Below, in pieces: positions 24,401 to 39,400 of a stretch of DNA of 64,000 bases. The notes beneath the pieces are model-generated. The model was given only the letters and a program-made list of their open reading frames with translations, ran no database searches and was not told the DNA's origin. The stretch's first letter is position 1, and every line of letters starts with the position of its first letter. The translations under genes were made by a program, and so were the position numbers. This DNA comes from Owenia fusiformis (Eukaryota; Annelida; Polychaeta; Sabellida; Oweniidae). The stretch is from assembly GCA_903813345.2 (NCBI GenBank), contig CAIIXF020000008.1, forward strand, positions 18,830,822 to 18,894,821, given 5' to 3'.

Positions 24401-27400
24401 ATAAATACTAATATTATTTCAATGCCGTGATACTCGTTCTCTCATTGATCAATTAGATACCATGTGTCAGTGATACCATTGTCTCCCTGCTTAGAAAACT
24501 TTAATATCAAGTACTACTTTAATGAGGAAATAATAAAACAAATATTGAATTCTGTGATCGTTAATATCCGTATATATTTCTGAGGGATGTATTCACCCAT
24601 TCGGGCTGCGGTGTATACACCTTCAAAAATATATACTGATATTCAACTCCACAGAATTAAATATTTGTATAATATTGTTATATTGATTAAATGAAGAGGC
24701 ATGAACCATCTTTTCTGAAAAATATCTAAACTACAAGCATATTTTTAAACAAGTGTATTCCTTACAGTCATATGGAATGCCTTGATGAATATTATAGATG
24801 AATGAAAGTGGTTATGACCACTTGTGAAGAGAAACAAAATTTGTATTCTTACTTAAGTTTATCACATACAGTGATGAGAGTTATCCATGAACCCTTCTTG
24901 GTGAATTTTCACCATTCAAGTGATTTTTGGCCAAAATTGTCAAATGGGAAATGTGAACATCCATAGAATTTTTTGAAAACTGAATATGTACTGGCATAAG
25001 CTGGCTACAGGCCTGGGTAAAAACCAGACTTCATCATACTGTGAGTTTGCTCACTGGGTATCATAATCAAGGCACGAGGCTATATGCAATGATGAGGAAT
25101 GATACAGCTTTACGTAGATCCTAAAATTCTCGCGGCATATTGAGGTCTTGTTAGTTTCTGTGGTTATTCCTTCTAGTTTCAGTTGTTCATTTTTCAAATT
25201 TTTTTATTATTAAAATGAACATTAAAAATGTGGGTATAATTTGCATATTCTGGAATAATTTATGATTTGTACGTTCTACTCAAGATAAATTAGTAACAGC
25301 TGTTGCACTATCAATGGCAAACACATAACAGTTAATATCTTTTATTAAGTCTGTGGATCTAGATCGACCTAGAAGATCAATTTTATTGATAGAAGGAGTG
25401 TTAGTTGAACATGTCTTACATTGATGTATGCTTCAACCTGAATATTCTATCATTACATTCGAGTTTAAGACAAAACAACAGAATGTGTTCGTATAAGAGA
25501 ATCTGGTAAAACTGACTGGGTTTGCAATTTGAGGCTGCATTTGAAATCATATTTCCAATACATGTAGTTAATTGCAGAGTTATACCTGGGGCAAAATAAT
25601 GTAGCAGATCAATTTTGTTTTTCATGACCAATGTGTTATGATCATGTAATTTCTGTTGATTATACATATTTCATAATGATTTTTGATAAGTATGCTCAGG
25701 AAGAAAATTCAGAAACAATGCTAAATGTCACCTTGGAGTCTCATGCTGTTGCTGATGGTGACAGTAGGTTACTAATAGCAACAAACACAAGTTACCAAAG
25801 AAGTCATAATGCTGGAACAATCCTGATGTCATGGCTATAGAATTTGTAAAATCATCCTATGCTGTGTTAAAGCAAAAAATGCCCAATAAACTTAATTAAC
25901 TGGAAAGTGTTTACTCTGGAAATAAATGGGATAAAATAGAGCATAGCAATTTCTCTCCTATTGTTCTATTGTTACAATTTAATGTGAAATGAACATACCC
26001 TTATTGTATCAATGTACATGCAAAATAATAAATTGTAGTGATCAACGTAGATCATTATCACTGTTGTGTGATATTGATTTTATATAGACTATATCGTGGT
26101 TAAATGTCTGATCCAACTTAGAGATGAAATAATTGATGTGGTATATACATGTACATGTAGCATCATACATCAATCAGGACTGTTCGTTATTCTATTATAT
26201 ATGCACCTGTGTTAGATTTATTACTCCTTTTGCTTATAAAATAATCAATTCCAGAATAGATTATTTTGATCATACTTTTTCAAAGTGCTTTTTGTCCTCT
26301 TTTGTTGATGGGCATAAGTGCATGATAGCATCTGTCTGGTGGTCGCAGAGTATGCCAGGGCTATCTAATTCTTGCATTAAGCCCCGGGGGCTCACTCCAA
26401 ATTATCTGGGTGGGTATGTGCAGCATTGGCAATTAAGAGGTTTATTGGAGTTAAGCCCCCAGGCACCAAGTTCCTTTTAGAGGCATTCTGTAACATCTTC
26501 GTGTTGAATGTTTTGTATTAGTAACCAATGAGAGGGTCTCTATTGCTTTTAGCCTAAGCCCTCAACAAGTTATGTAATCTGTCATTATAAGACTTCGTTA
26601 TGGACATGAAAATAATAATTTATCTAATCTTTTTCAAATTAAATACTGCAGTACTCTGTAACCATGGTAACTAAATATAAAAAATGTACAAATGTTCTAT
26701 ATTGGTATCAATATTCAGTATCAGATTATGTTTCTTTGACATGGATTTTTAAGCTTTCCATTGAACAGAGAATTATTTGGCATTATTTGGCACACTACTA
26801 CACACTACCAAGTGCCAACAAGTGTGAATTTGCAATGTTGTTGTGTAATGTTATCCTTGATATTTGCAGCGAAGTGATATACATAAGAGGTATCAAGAAG
26901 AAAAAAATGAGAGGAACAAACTTCAGAATGATCAGAAGTTGGTGAATGCCCTAAAACCACCAGAGGCCCATGTTAACTTAAATCCTGTACTGGACTCTGA
27001 TGCAGAGGTAAGAATGTCTTACTGTTTTAGAGTATTTTATATGAGAAAAACTTAATCCTTAATTCATTTGGGATTTGAAGTTAGAAAGCTCATGATTGAG
27101 GAAAACTACCACAGAGGATTCCTTTTGAGAGTACAGGTACATGTATTTGATTTGAAAAACAATCTTTATCTCAGTTTTGTTAAATATATAATACTAATTA
27201 TTACTTTATTTATATCTATTATGCGTTTATTATTTTTAATTGCAGGTTGAGCACATGCAGCAAGCACCTCCAGATCCCAATCAACAAAATGTTTTAAAAG
27301 AAGTAAAACAATATGGTCCTAAAGCAGTATTTAAAGATGGCATTCTGGGCAATTATGAACCCAAAAACATTCCTCAAATCACTGGACCAGGTCAGTAAAA

Positions 27401-30400
27401 ATATTTGAATTGCGTATCATATTATCATAACATATTGTATTTTATTGTATGGTTTTTATGTCACCACCAAAAGTGGTGACATATTGTTATGGTCTCCGTT
27501 TTTTTTCCGACGGCGGTTGGTGGTTGGTGGTTGGAGGTTGGAGGTTGGTGTCCGGCGTCCGGCGTCTGTAACAATTTCTTACAACTTCCTATAACTTAAC
27601 AAATACTGTTTAGACTGACTTCAATTTTTTTCTAAATCATCTACATGTTCTCAGAAGTTCAAGTCTGACTTTAGATTTGACATTTGACCTTCAATGACCT
27701 TCTCAAGGTCAAAAAGGTCTTTTTTCAACTTGCTTCACATTGACTAAATTTTTTTTCAAAATCATCTACATGTTCTCAGAAATTCAAATCTGACTTTAGA
27801 TTTGACATTTGACCTTCAAATCTGACTTAAGATTTGACATATGACCTTCAATGACCTTCTCAAGGTCAAAAAAGGTCAAAAAGGTCTGTTTTCAACTTGC
27901 TTCAAATTGACTAAAAAATTTTTCAAAATCATCTACGTGTTCTCAGAAATTCAAATCTGACTTTAGATTTGACTTAAGATTTGACATTTGACCTTCAATG
28001 ACCTTCTCAAAGTCAAAAAAGGTCAAAAAGGTCTTTTTTCAACTTGCTTCAAATTGACTAAATTTTTTTTCAAAATCATCTACATGTTCTCAGAAATTCA
28101 AATCTGACTTTAGATTTGACATTTGACCTTCAATGACCTTCTCAATGTCAAAAAAGGTCAAAAAGGTATTTTTTCATCTTGCTTCAAATTGACTAAATTC
28201 TTTTTTTCAAAATCATCTACATGTTCTCAGAAATTCAAATATGACTTTAGATTTGACTTTAGATTTGACATTTGACCTTCAATGACCTTCTCAAGGTCAA
28301 AAAAGGTCAAAAAGGTCTTTTTTTCAACTTGCTTCAAATTGACTAATTTTTTTTTCAAAATCATCTACATGTTCTCAGAAATTCAAATCTGACTTTAGAT
28401 TTGACATTTGACCTTTAATGACCTTCTCAAGGTCAAAAAAGTTCAAAAAGGTCTGTTTTCAACTTGCTTCAAATTGACCAAATTTTTTTTTCAAAATCAT
28501 CTACATCTTTTCAGAAGTTCAAATTTGACTTTACAAGTTCTCAGAAGTTCAAATCTGACTTTAGATTGACCTTTGACCTTCAATGACCTTCTCAAGGTCA
28601 AAAAGGTCTTTTTTCAACTTGCTTCAAATTGACTAAAAAAATTTTTCAAAATCATCTACGTGTTCTCAGAAGTTCAAATCTGACTTTAGATTTGACTTAA
28701 GATTTGACATTTGACCTTCAATGACCTAACTAGGTGGTGACATTTTGTCATGTTAATGCCTTGTTGTATTTAGTCGTATCCATGGTTAGCCTTACTGCAT
28801 TTAAAAACTCCGTACTGTTATCAATCATAGTGTTTGTAAATTAAAAGTACCAAGCAGTAAAATAATGATTTTTTTGATGATGATATCTAATTAAGACCAT
28901 TTGTTGACCCCAAAGCTTAACCAAAAGTGGTGACATATTGTTATGGTCTCCAACTTTTTGTGATGGCAGTTGGCATTCAGTGTATGGAGTTTGGCATCTG
29001 CAACAAATGGTTGGTTGTGACATTTTGCATGTTAATGCACTACTTCTCTTGTTTCAGGAGAGGGAGGGGAGCCAGTGTACATATCTATGGCAGAGAAGGC
29101 TCAAGGAGATAGAAGTACACAGGAGTTTGGCTTCAACATGGTGGCCAGTGATAAGATATCTATGACACGTAGGGTGCCAGACACAAGGATGGATGAGTAA
29201 GTGATTCTTAAGGTGGGCCTCGTAGGGCAGAATTTGAATTTAAGAAGCCTTTTAGGTGAGCCTATTGGGGTAAATTTTGGATAAGTTTTTAACCAATATA
29301 AGTAACCACTGTTGAACAAGCACAGTGGGGTACATCCCTATTTGTATAATCTATGATCAAATGGGTTTCAATTTGTTAGCTATGAAGCCCAATGTTGAAA
29401 AATGAGTTATACAGGGGTTTCACTAGAATTTCTCACAACAGGCTAAATAAATGAAAACAACAGGCAAAATTAATGGAAATCATACATTTAACATGGAAAA
29501 GTTGAAAAGTCCCTAAAAACAACAGGTGATTTTGTGAAAACAACTGGTGAAAATTGCCTGCTGCTATTGAAACCCCTGGTATATCAAGTTAAGAATCACT
29601 TACAATGAATTTAGGAATTTTAGTAGTTAAAATGTTCAGCATGTTTATATAGAAATCATTTAGCTGGATTTTAAGCAAATTCCCTCACAAAAAAATTCAT
29701 TCAAAATCATGTAGTTTTCTATCATCATTCTGAGCACTTATCAAGTGATTTTGGGCCAAAAGTGTTTCATGTGAACCCCCTGGAATTTTTTGAAAAGTGA
29801 ACCCCCTCTTGGCAAAAGCTGGCTACAGGTCCGGATGCCTTTGTAAACTAAATTCTCTACTTCCTTTTAAATCAACAACTACCATATAATTGAATTAGCA
29901 ATATTTTATTAACATTTAAGTAAACTTCCCTTTTGACTTTCCTTTTGCTATATTTCTACTGGCTTGTAATCTGAGGGCTGCTCACCCTTGCTCAAAACTA
30001 CATCATGTTTCTCACTATAGGTGCAAATACTGGGACTATCCTTCAGCCTCCCAGTTACCCAAGGCCAGTGTTATCCTAGTCTTCCATAATGAGGGCTGGT
30101 CTACATTGGTAAGGACTGTACATAGCATCATCAACATGTCTCCTAAAGAACTACTACATGAAATTGTTATGGTGGATGACTTTAGCGATAAACGTAAGGA
30201 GTTAATTGTTTAAGGGATTAAATACATATGTTCTGGGGTGCTTCTTTCTGTAAAGACTTGATCAGAACATTTTCTTGACCTCTGAAAAGGTGACTTTTTA
30301 AAAATATAATGTTGTTCTGCTTAGTTCGCAATCGACACTATGTTGTCAAACATTTTCTTGACGCCGATAGGGTGACTTTTTTTAAAATTAAAATTCAAAG

Positions 30401-33400
30401 TTTTTTTGCTTAGTAAGTAATCGACACAATGTTGTCATACTTTAGTGTTGTTATATGCAGATATATCGATTTCGTTTTCAACATGGTCATTTTCAGTGAT
30501 GTCACTCTCTTTGATGTGATGAGAAGTTGAAAATAACCTTTAACAATTTACTATGTTATTTTTTCAGCTCATCTTAAAGATAAGCTAGCTGAATATCTCA
30601 AACAGTTTGATGGGCTTGTTAAACTATTCCGTAATACCAAGCGTGAGGGGCTGATAATGACGAGAACATTAGGAGCAAAATACTCAACTGGGGAAGTGAT
30701 CATATTCCTCGATGCCCATTGTGAATGCAATTATAACTGGTTGCCCCCTCTATTGGCTAGAATAGCATATGACAGGTACATGTTCATTTCATAAAAACAA
30801 TATTTTCAAATTTCTTTTTTGAGATCTTAAAGATATATTTGAATATTTGTTTGTTTCAAAGATGTAGACCCTCTACATCAAATTTGAATTTGAACATGTT
30901 GAATAAAGTCGAATAGTTTCTAGAGGAGTTCATCATTGAATCAATGTTGTTTACAAACCTGTAAAATATTCTTTCAACTTTTATCATGTATTTGGCTTGT
31001 CATGGAGACTTTTTATGATTGCTTTAAAATGAGCTATTAATGAGTCCTTCTATGAATTTTGTGACCTGTAAACCTGTGTTAATATGTGTACAATATGTAT
31101 ACAATATGTATATTGCTTTCAGCTTATTGATGTAGTAATGAGGTTAACTTATGATGAAATCCTAACTTTTAATTGTAGTATTTCTAGTTAATTGTATGTT
31201 ATGGAAATACATGTATACATTGAATGCAAGATCACCCCAAGGGCATTTTTGGGACCATGCTCGACAATACTTGTATTTGTGACACCATGCATGTTAATTA
31301 ACATTAGTGCAGCAATTATGTGACACCCTATATACTAATATTTTCAAGGACTATCATGGCAGTTCCAATAGTGGATAGTATAGCGTGGGATAATTTCCGC
31401 TATCGTCCCACATATCAAGCTGGAACCAATTATAGGGGAATATTTGAGTGGGGTTTTCTATATAAGGAAAGCCGGGTTCCAGAAAGGGAGCTGAATAAGA
31501 GAGCTCACACAAGTGAGCCGTATTGGTGAGCTGGACCCAGAAGTAGTGTGTAGTGCTGTATAGTGCATATAGTGCTATATATATAGTGTATACCTGTAAA
31601 GTGAGGTCAGCATCTCATGTCTGGTAGAAATATCTTCATGTTTCAATATTTCATTTTTAATGGTTTTTGAAAGTTTGTTTATTTAATGTTATTATATTTT
31701 GAAACAATATATCATGTAAAATTCATTTCTAAAAAGGTTTAAAAGTGTTAAAGAAAATTGAAATGTAATCTATGAATTTATGAAAAATTACCAGATGTGA
31801 AATGTTGATCTCTCTTGTGTTGATTGCTTGATTGCTTCTCGTGTTTGCATGGTGATGTATTGGTGATGTCATAATAGATTCCAGTTAAAGCATTTATAGC
31901 ACCATTACATAATCTGTGACTTATTCTTACAAACTAACTTGGGAAAGAATGGTTTTGGTTGGGTTAAATTAGAACATAAATAAGCGAGGTATGGTGTCTA
32001 AATAATTACAGTTTTGGATATTGACAAGTCATAATTTATCATGGCTTTGAATTTGTGCTTTATATTGACATGACATCATTGATGCGTCAGTGCATTGTTT
32101 GCCTCTTAGATTTGATTGCTTGACACCATTTCACGACATCACAGGTTTTAAAGAGATGCTCATGCAATAGGGTAATCAAGTATTACTTCAAACAAAAGTT
32201 AAATTAGGCCTGACTGATTATTTGTCTTGGTATTATTATGTTCCAGTACAGATTGCTACAATTTTTCAAGAAATTATAGATTTTGACATGCACTTTCTTA
32301 GAGAACTAGATCATAAAAAACAAAACTATCAAAATTCTAAATCAGTAAAAAGATGCAAATTAGGTTGTAGCTTAATACGGAGTTGTTTAAAATATGATTT
32401 ATGGAAATACTAAAAAAATTCAAACATGAGCATCTCTTTAAGTGACTAAAACAATTAGTGGACCATACATATTTTACCCTCGTAGAACTGTTTTATCAGA
32501 TCCAACAGAACATAGATTTTTCTCCAGTGGCAACCTCTTATGTAACCAAGATACTTATATATATGTATATTTGTCTTATCTTACTAAATGAATTTCTTTA
32601 CTCACAGACGATAAGGCGATCATGTATTTTTGAAGCCATCTTGGTTACATTTAGGTTATGCCTGGAAAGATTCATTTTGTTTGCTTTCTGAATTTCCAAA
32701 CTTTAAAAGTGCAGGATCCTCTCATACCCTAATTGGCATGTTTAAAATGTGAAACAAAATTTAAGGAGAGAATTTGGAAAAAATATTAGGAATTGATACA
32801 AGGCCAGGAAATACCAGAAATCAAGGCAGATCTGTTATCAAGATTGTGAAAAAACTTTTTTTTGCAATCTTGACAACATCAATTTTTTCTCCACCTTTTA
32901 GGCATGTTTTATAAAGCATGTGTATGCATGTATATGTATACAGAATATAAGACCACTGAGATATTAAGGTGGTGAATGGTTCATGCATGTCCATGTCCAA
33001 TGCTTTGCTTCAAACAATCTCAGCAATCACCTACACCCATAATCACCCCATACTTGGAGAGGAAATGTTGCAAAATGCCCTACAAGCTTTAAAATTCCCT
33101 TTTTATTTTAGGAAGAGGTACCTCATCCCCAGCATTCCGCTTCCCTAACCAAAACTCCTTTCTTGTTCCCATGTTCTAATGAAAATTTGGTCTTTGTAGA
33201 TGGCACCCTTCTTTAGTCCTCAATCCTTGTATTGCGCTTCTTTTCTCCCTTCTCACATCTTTTTTCACAATTTATTTAGAACCATAATGGCCGTTCCTAT
33301 AGTTGATGGTATTGACTGGGACAACTTCCGTTATGCACCAGTATATTCCAAAGAACATTTCCGTGGTATTTTTGAATGGGGTTTTCTATATAAGGAATCC

Positions 33401-36400
33401 CGCGTCCCAGATAGGGAGCTTAATACAAGAGCACATGACAGCGAACCTTACAAGTAAGCTCCATAGTAAATCAATCTCTCGTTTAACCCATTGCATATAT
33501 GGTAGCTTTTTTTGCAGAATGAAAATCCCAATTTTATTGTTTCTAACCCTGCATGGATAGTCCACCTCAAATTTTTTATTTATTTTCACAAATTGTTTTT
33601 AACACAATTATAGTGTCCAACATTAGATGTGTTTATATTCTAGAATTAATCTGAAAATAAGTTCTTCATTTATGTTGAATTATCTAATGCAAGCATACAG
33701 TTCTTGAGATCTAATAGTATTACTGTGTATTAATATTTCCATTGTCAAGACACACATCTTGATACTTTATATTCTAAATATCTGCATGACAGGCATGTAT
33801 AACATAGACTAAGAATTTAAAATTATATTAAGAGTATGGATAATGGAGGCATGTTTTTTCTTAATTAGTTAAAGTACTGAATTGGCTTCTGTTAATTTTT
33901 GTTTTATATAATTTAATGTATAGATTAAATTGTGTGTGAGAAAATAGGATTTTTTTTATATTTAGCAATTAAATAATAAATTTTTCCAATCCGTGATATC
34001 CCAACTCAATATCTGATATTTTATACAGTAATCTGAATAAATCTGGTTAATCTAGTTAAAAAGTTCACTGCAAAAGATAAAGAATAAATACACCACAAAT
34101 ATGAAATGATAAGGCTATTTTAAATGATCTGTACATGTTTAGGGCCCCTACACATGCAGGAGGTTTGTTTGCCATGGATAGAAAATATTTCTTTGAAATG
34201 GGAGCCTATGATGAGGGGATGCAGATCTGGGGTGGAGAGAATTTTGAACTCTCATTCAAGGTGAGTAAAATTGTTAAAATGAGAAGTTTTGTAATAGAAA
34301 TACATTAAAAGTGGAAAAGAAGAAACAAATATAGATTCAGAAACTTCACTGTTATTCAACCTGAGCAAAATCATTTTTTGAATATCTCTAATGAATATAT
34401 GATAATGCAATGGCTAATACAGATTCATGATAATGCAATGGTTAATACAGATTCATGATAATGCAATGGCTAATACAGATTCATGATAATGCAATGGCTA
34501 ATACAGATTCATGATAATGCAATGGTTAATACAGATTCATGATAATGCAATGGTTAATACAGATTCATGATAATGCAATGGCTAATACAGATTCATGATA
34601 ATGCAATGGCTAATACAGATTCATGATAATGCAATGGTTAATACAGATTCATGATAATGCAATGGTTAATACAGATTCATGATAATGCAATGGTTAATAC
34701 AGATTCATGATAATGCAATGGCTTAAATACAGATTCATGATAATGCAATGGCTAATACAGGTTTATGATAATGCAATTGCTAATACAGATTCATGATAAT
34801 GCAATGGTTAATACAGATTCATGATAATGCAATGGTTAATACAGATTCACGATAATGGAATGGCTAATACAGATTCATGATAATGCAATGGCTAATACAG
34901 ATTCATGATAATGCAATGGTTAATACAGATTCATGATAATGCAATGGCTAATACAGATTCATGATAATGCAATGGCTAATACAGATTCTTGATAATGCAA
35001 TGGCTAATACAGATTCATGATAATGCAATGGTTAATACAGATTCATGATAATGCAATGGCTAATACAGATTCATGATAATGCAATGGCTAATACAGATTC
35101 ATGATAATGCAATGGCTAATACAGGTTTATGATAATGCAATTGCTAATACAGATTCATGATAATGCAATGGCTAATACAGATTCATGATAATGTAATGGC
35201 TAATACAGATTCATGATAATGCAATGGCTAATACAGATTCATGATAATGCAATGGCTAATACAGATTCATGATAATGCAATGGCTAATACAGATTCATGA
35301 TAATGCAATGGCTAATACAGATTCATGATAATGCAATGGCTAATACAGATTCATGATAATGCAATGGTTAATACAGATTCACGATAATGGAATGGCTAAT
35401 ACAGATTCATGATAATGCAATGGTTAATACAGATTCATGATAATGCAATGGCTAATACAGATTCATGATAATGCAATGACTAATACAGATTCATGATAAT
35501 GCAATGGCTAATACAGATTCATGATAATGCAATGGCTAATACAGATTCATGATAATGCAATGGCTAATACAGATTCATGATAATGCAATGGCTAATACAG
35601 ATTCATGATAATGCAATGGTTAATACAGATTCACGATAATGGAATGGCTAATACAGATTCATGATAATGCAATGGCTAATACAGATTCATGATAATGCAA
35701 TGGCTAATACAGATTCAAAACTTGAAATATTTTATATTTGAAATAGTCTATAGCATATATTTTGTGTTGTAGCTATGGCAATGTGGAGGCAGCATTGAAT
35801 GGGTCCCTTGCTCTAGAGTGGGACATGTTTACAGGAATCACATGCCGTATGGGTTCGGAGACATCAATCCTAAAATACCAGTAATTTTACTCGTAAGTAT
35901 GATTCTAATAATAGTTATTTTAGGAGTACAACTACAACTACATTCAATGCATACACCAATAAAGTAGAAGGTATATGTTTTTAAGTGTCATTTTGATAAT
36001 TCAGTATAAATTGCAAATGAAATGCAAAATAATGATTTACCCAAAGGGATACCTTTCATCTGTATATTTTATGACTTGAGCTGCTGTTTAACAAAATTAA
36101 GAATTCACACTAAATTCTAAACATAGCAGGGTTCGTACACACCTGGAAATGTCAGGGAAATTGATTTATTTTTCCAGGTGCTGGAAATGTCAGGGAATTT
36201 TAAAATTGGGTCAAAAAAGGCCAAAAATGTCAGGGAATTTTGAAACAGTAGATGTGTCAGGGAAATGTCAGGGAATTTTGCATGATTGTTGAAAAAATAA
36301 TGTTCCAGTAAAATACATTTTAAGGCTATGACAGGATATCAATGAAATCCAAAATCAAATGTTTAGTTGTTTGCACTAATTGTGAATATTTTCATTAGGG

Positions 36401-39400
36401 TTGATTGAATGAAATTAAATCTGGTTTTGTCTGTTTCTAAGAACAGTGTGAACATTATACTGAAACCGAATAAAGAATATAGATGGTTCAATACAATTAT
36501 GCTTTTCCATGTAGTAAGTTAGTCTTAGGCCATTCAAGGTTGACTGGTATATCTTTCATGGTTTGTTGAGGGGTTAATCTGAGGAAGACGGGAGGTGAAA
36601 AAAAAATCTTGGAACTCTTTACAGTTCAAAATTGTATTTATATTAATGAGCTGTCTGTTCAACAGTCTGGTTGTATTCAGTCTATTTATCTTTCAGGATG
36701 ATAACTCAAATATCAGTTGACAGATTTGGTTAAAATTTTATATACCAATGCTTTTGTTACTGTATATAGAGCAGGCCCGTAGCCAGGATTTGCCAAGGGG
36801 GGTTCAGTTTTCAAAAATTTCCAGGGGGGGTTCACATGATAGGGACGTCCCTTTCCACTGATTAAAATGAAAAACTCTTTGTTGCAGAACTATATGCGGG
36901 TGGTTGAAGTGTGGCTAGATGACGAATTCAAGGAATATTTCTACACCCGAGAACCAACTATACGTGGTTACGACATTGGAGATATATCTAAACAATTGCA
37001 GTTTAAAAAGGATCATAATTGTAAAAGTTTTAAATGGTTCATGGAGAATGTTGCTTATGAGGTGACGGATAAATTTCCGTATCCACCTCCAAATAAAGCC
37101 TGGGGTGAGGTAAGTTTAAAATACATTTTGTTTATTTTTTTATTAAAATATTTATTCACAAAAATAAAGAAACATATTTACAAAACAGATCAATACATTT
37201 TATATTGATACAACAGCCCTTCAAAATATTTGATGGCCTTCTGAGACATTTTAACAAAAATTCTTTTAACATTTCATTAATTCAGATTAATTGTAATTTC
37301 TCATGTTGCTACCATAGAAATAAAACTGAACTTATGGTTCATTAAACTAAGATATATCATAGACAGTGTATGGTTAGCAGAATGGTGACAATACTGTAAA
37401 CATAAAATTTTCAAGTAATGGTTGTATAATATTAGAAAACTAAAAGTTGTGAAGACGGAAGAACAAGTGATTTTGAAATATGTTAAACCCACTCATTTCT
37501 TTGTACATTTAGATCATACATTGTTTATAAAAGATATAACATCAGTTGTCTGATAGAATCGAGTTTGGTATTTTAAATTCCCATATATTAATTTGCCTCT
37601 AGATTTTACCCAGAGCACAAGGTAGCACCCTGTGTTGGGACACACTCTCCAGACCCCTGGGTGGAGACCCCATTGGCATCAGTGGATGCCATCATTTAGG
37701 TGGCAACCAGGTATCCCCACTCGCTTACCCACCCAAGTTTCTACACTTTACCATTTTTGATCTTAATGAATGATTTATTCTTACTTTTCTGAGATAAAAA
37801 ATTGGGAATATAAAATTGGGAATATGCATTAATTCCTCATCAAAGTATTTTCAGGAGAATTAAAAGAAGTACATGTAGTTACTTGGGCAAAAAACATGGT
37901 GTCCCAAAAGAGTATTTTTGTATATATATATATCTTTTATTGACTCTCTGATGTCATTGCAATGACATATTAGTCACTACAAACTACAATATACAAAATT
38001 AAACTAAGACTAAACTAACTACTTCATAGGAAATATACAAAGTTGTAAAATACAATTACAGCATCACAAAATGTAAAATACAAAAATATGAAATAGTTGT
38101 AAAATACAGATACAACATGACAGAATTTAAAACATCAGTGTGATGTATCATTGTTACAATATTAATCCAGTTTTTTGAATGAATGATAAATGAACTTTGC
38201 TAGATGTAAAATTACATAAGAATTTTTATGAGACAAAAGCTTTTTGAAAATAAAGTCAGGACTTCCTACGAAATTGCGTAAGGGTGTCAAACAAAAGTTT
38301 TCTTTCTGTTGTATTTTTCTTACACACCATGATAAAGTGTTGTTCATCTTCTAAAATACCACACATATTACATAAACGTTCATCCAAAGGTCTTGGCTTA
38401 GGCTTCAAATGACGACCAATTTCTATATGTAATTTGTGTGAACTAAGCCTCAATCTACTAACTGCTTGTCTGTAATTTTTATTTTGTATATTTAAATAAC
38501 CCTCTCTTTCAAAGACATTTTTGAATGTTATGTAAGTTCTTAAAATAGGATATTTGAAAATATCTTTCTGCCACTGAGACTTATAATTCTGATACAGTTT
38601 TTTTGTTATCATCTTCATAAAAATATAATCATCATCGATCTTTTGAGTTTCCCAATATGAGAATAAATCACATTTTTTCAAAATATCAGTGATTTTGTTT
38701 GACCAAGTGCCTTTAATATATATGTATATTTACATTGTACTTGGATTTAATTGGCAATGAAGGCCCAAGGAATTTGCTAGATTTTTTAGAATCTTAGAAT
38801 TGTATTTTTAGCTATCCAATAGCCAGACTTCCTTTCATCCAGTATGAAAAATCATGAATATATAGAATTTTTATTTTTTTGGACAAAGCCTAGTTATGCC
38901 TGGGTCACATTAGCTCCGATTCATCAGCTGGCGCCCGGACGATTGAGTATTCTGTTCAAAACTGAATACAATTGTGAGCAGGATACTCAATCGACCAGGC
39001 GCCGGCCGATGAATCGGAGCAAATGTGACCCAGAGATTACAGGAGGGAAAAGAGAATGTTGCACCTTTAGAAAAGTTCTTAGACTGTTGGAAGAACACCG
39101 AGAATTTTTATTTTTAACATTTAAGAGAAATTGTAGATATTTTAGGATTGAGCTTACTAGTTTTGAAATGTGGTAGATAGATTTTACATGTTGTACAGAA
39201 ATCTACTTTTGATTTACACTAGAAATTAACATAGATTTGTTTTTACACATGTTATTTCAATTCTAATTATTCAGGAGGTGAATGCTAGGAGTATATCTTC
39301 CTACATCTTCTGGATGAATGCTGCTTCTGTTTTTTCATATTCACCGGGTCCTAATATGTTACAAGGACACTGTGTAGAAATGAATCATTCACTATCCGAA

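Noticed and set aside
34399-35717. CRISPR-like array
   Set aside because: The 28-bp units are contiguous with no spacers, in an animal intron.
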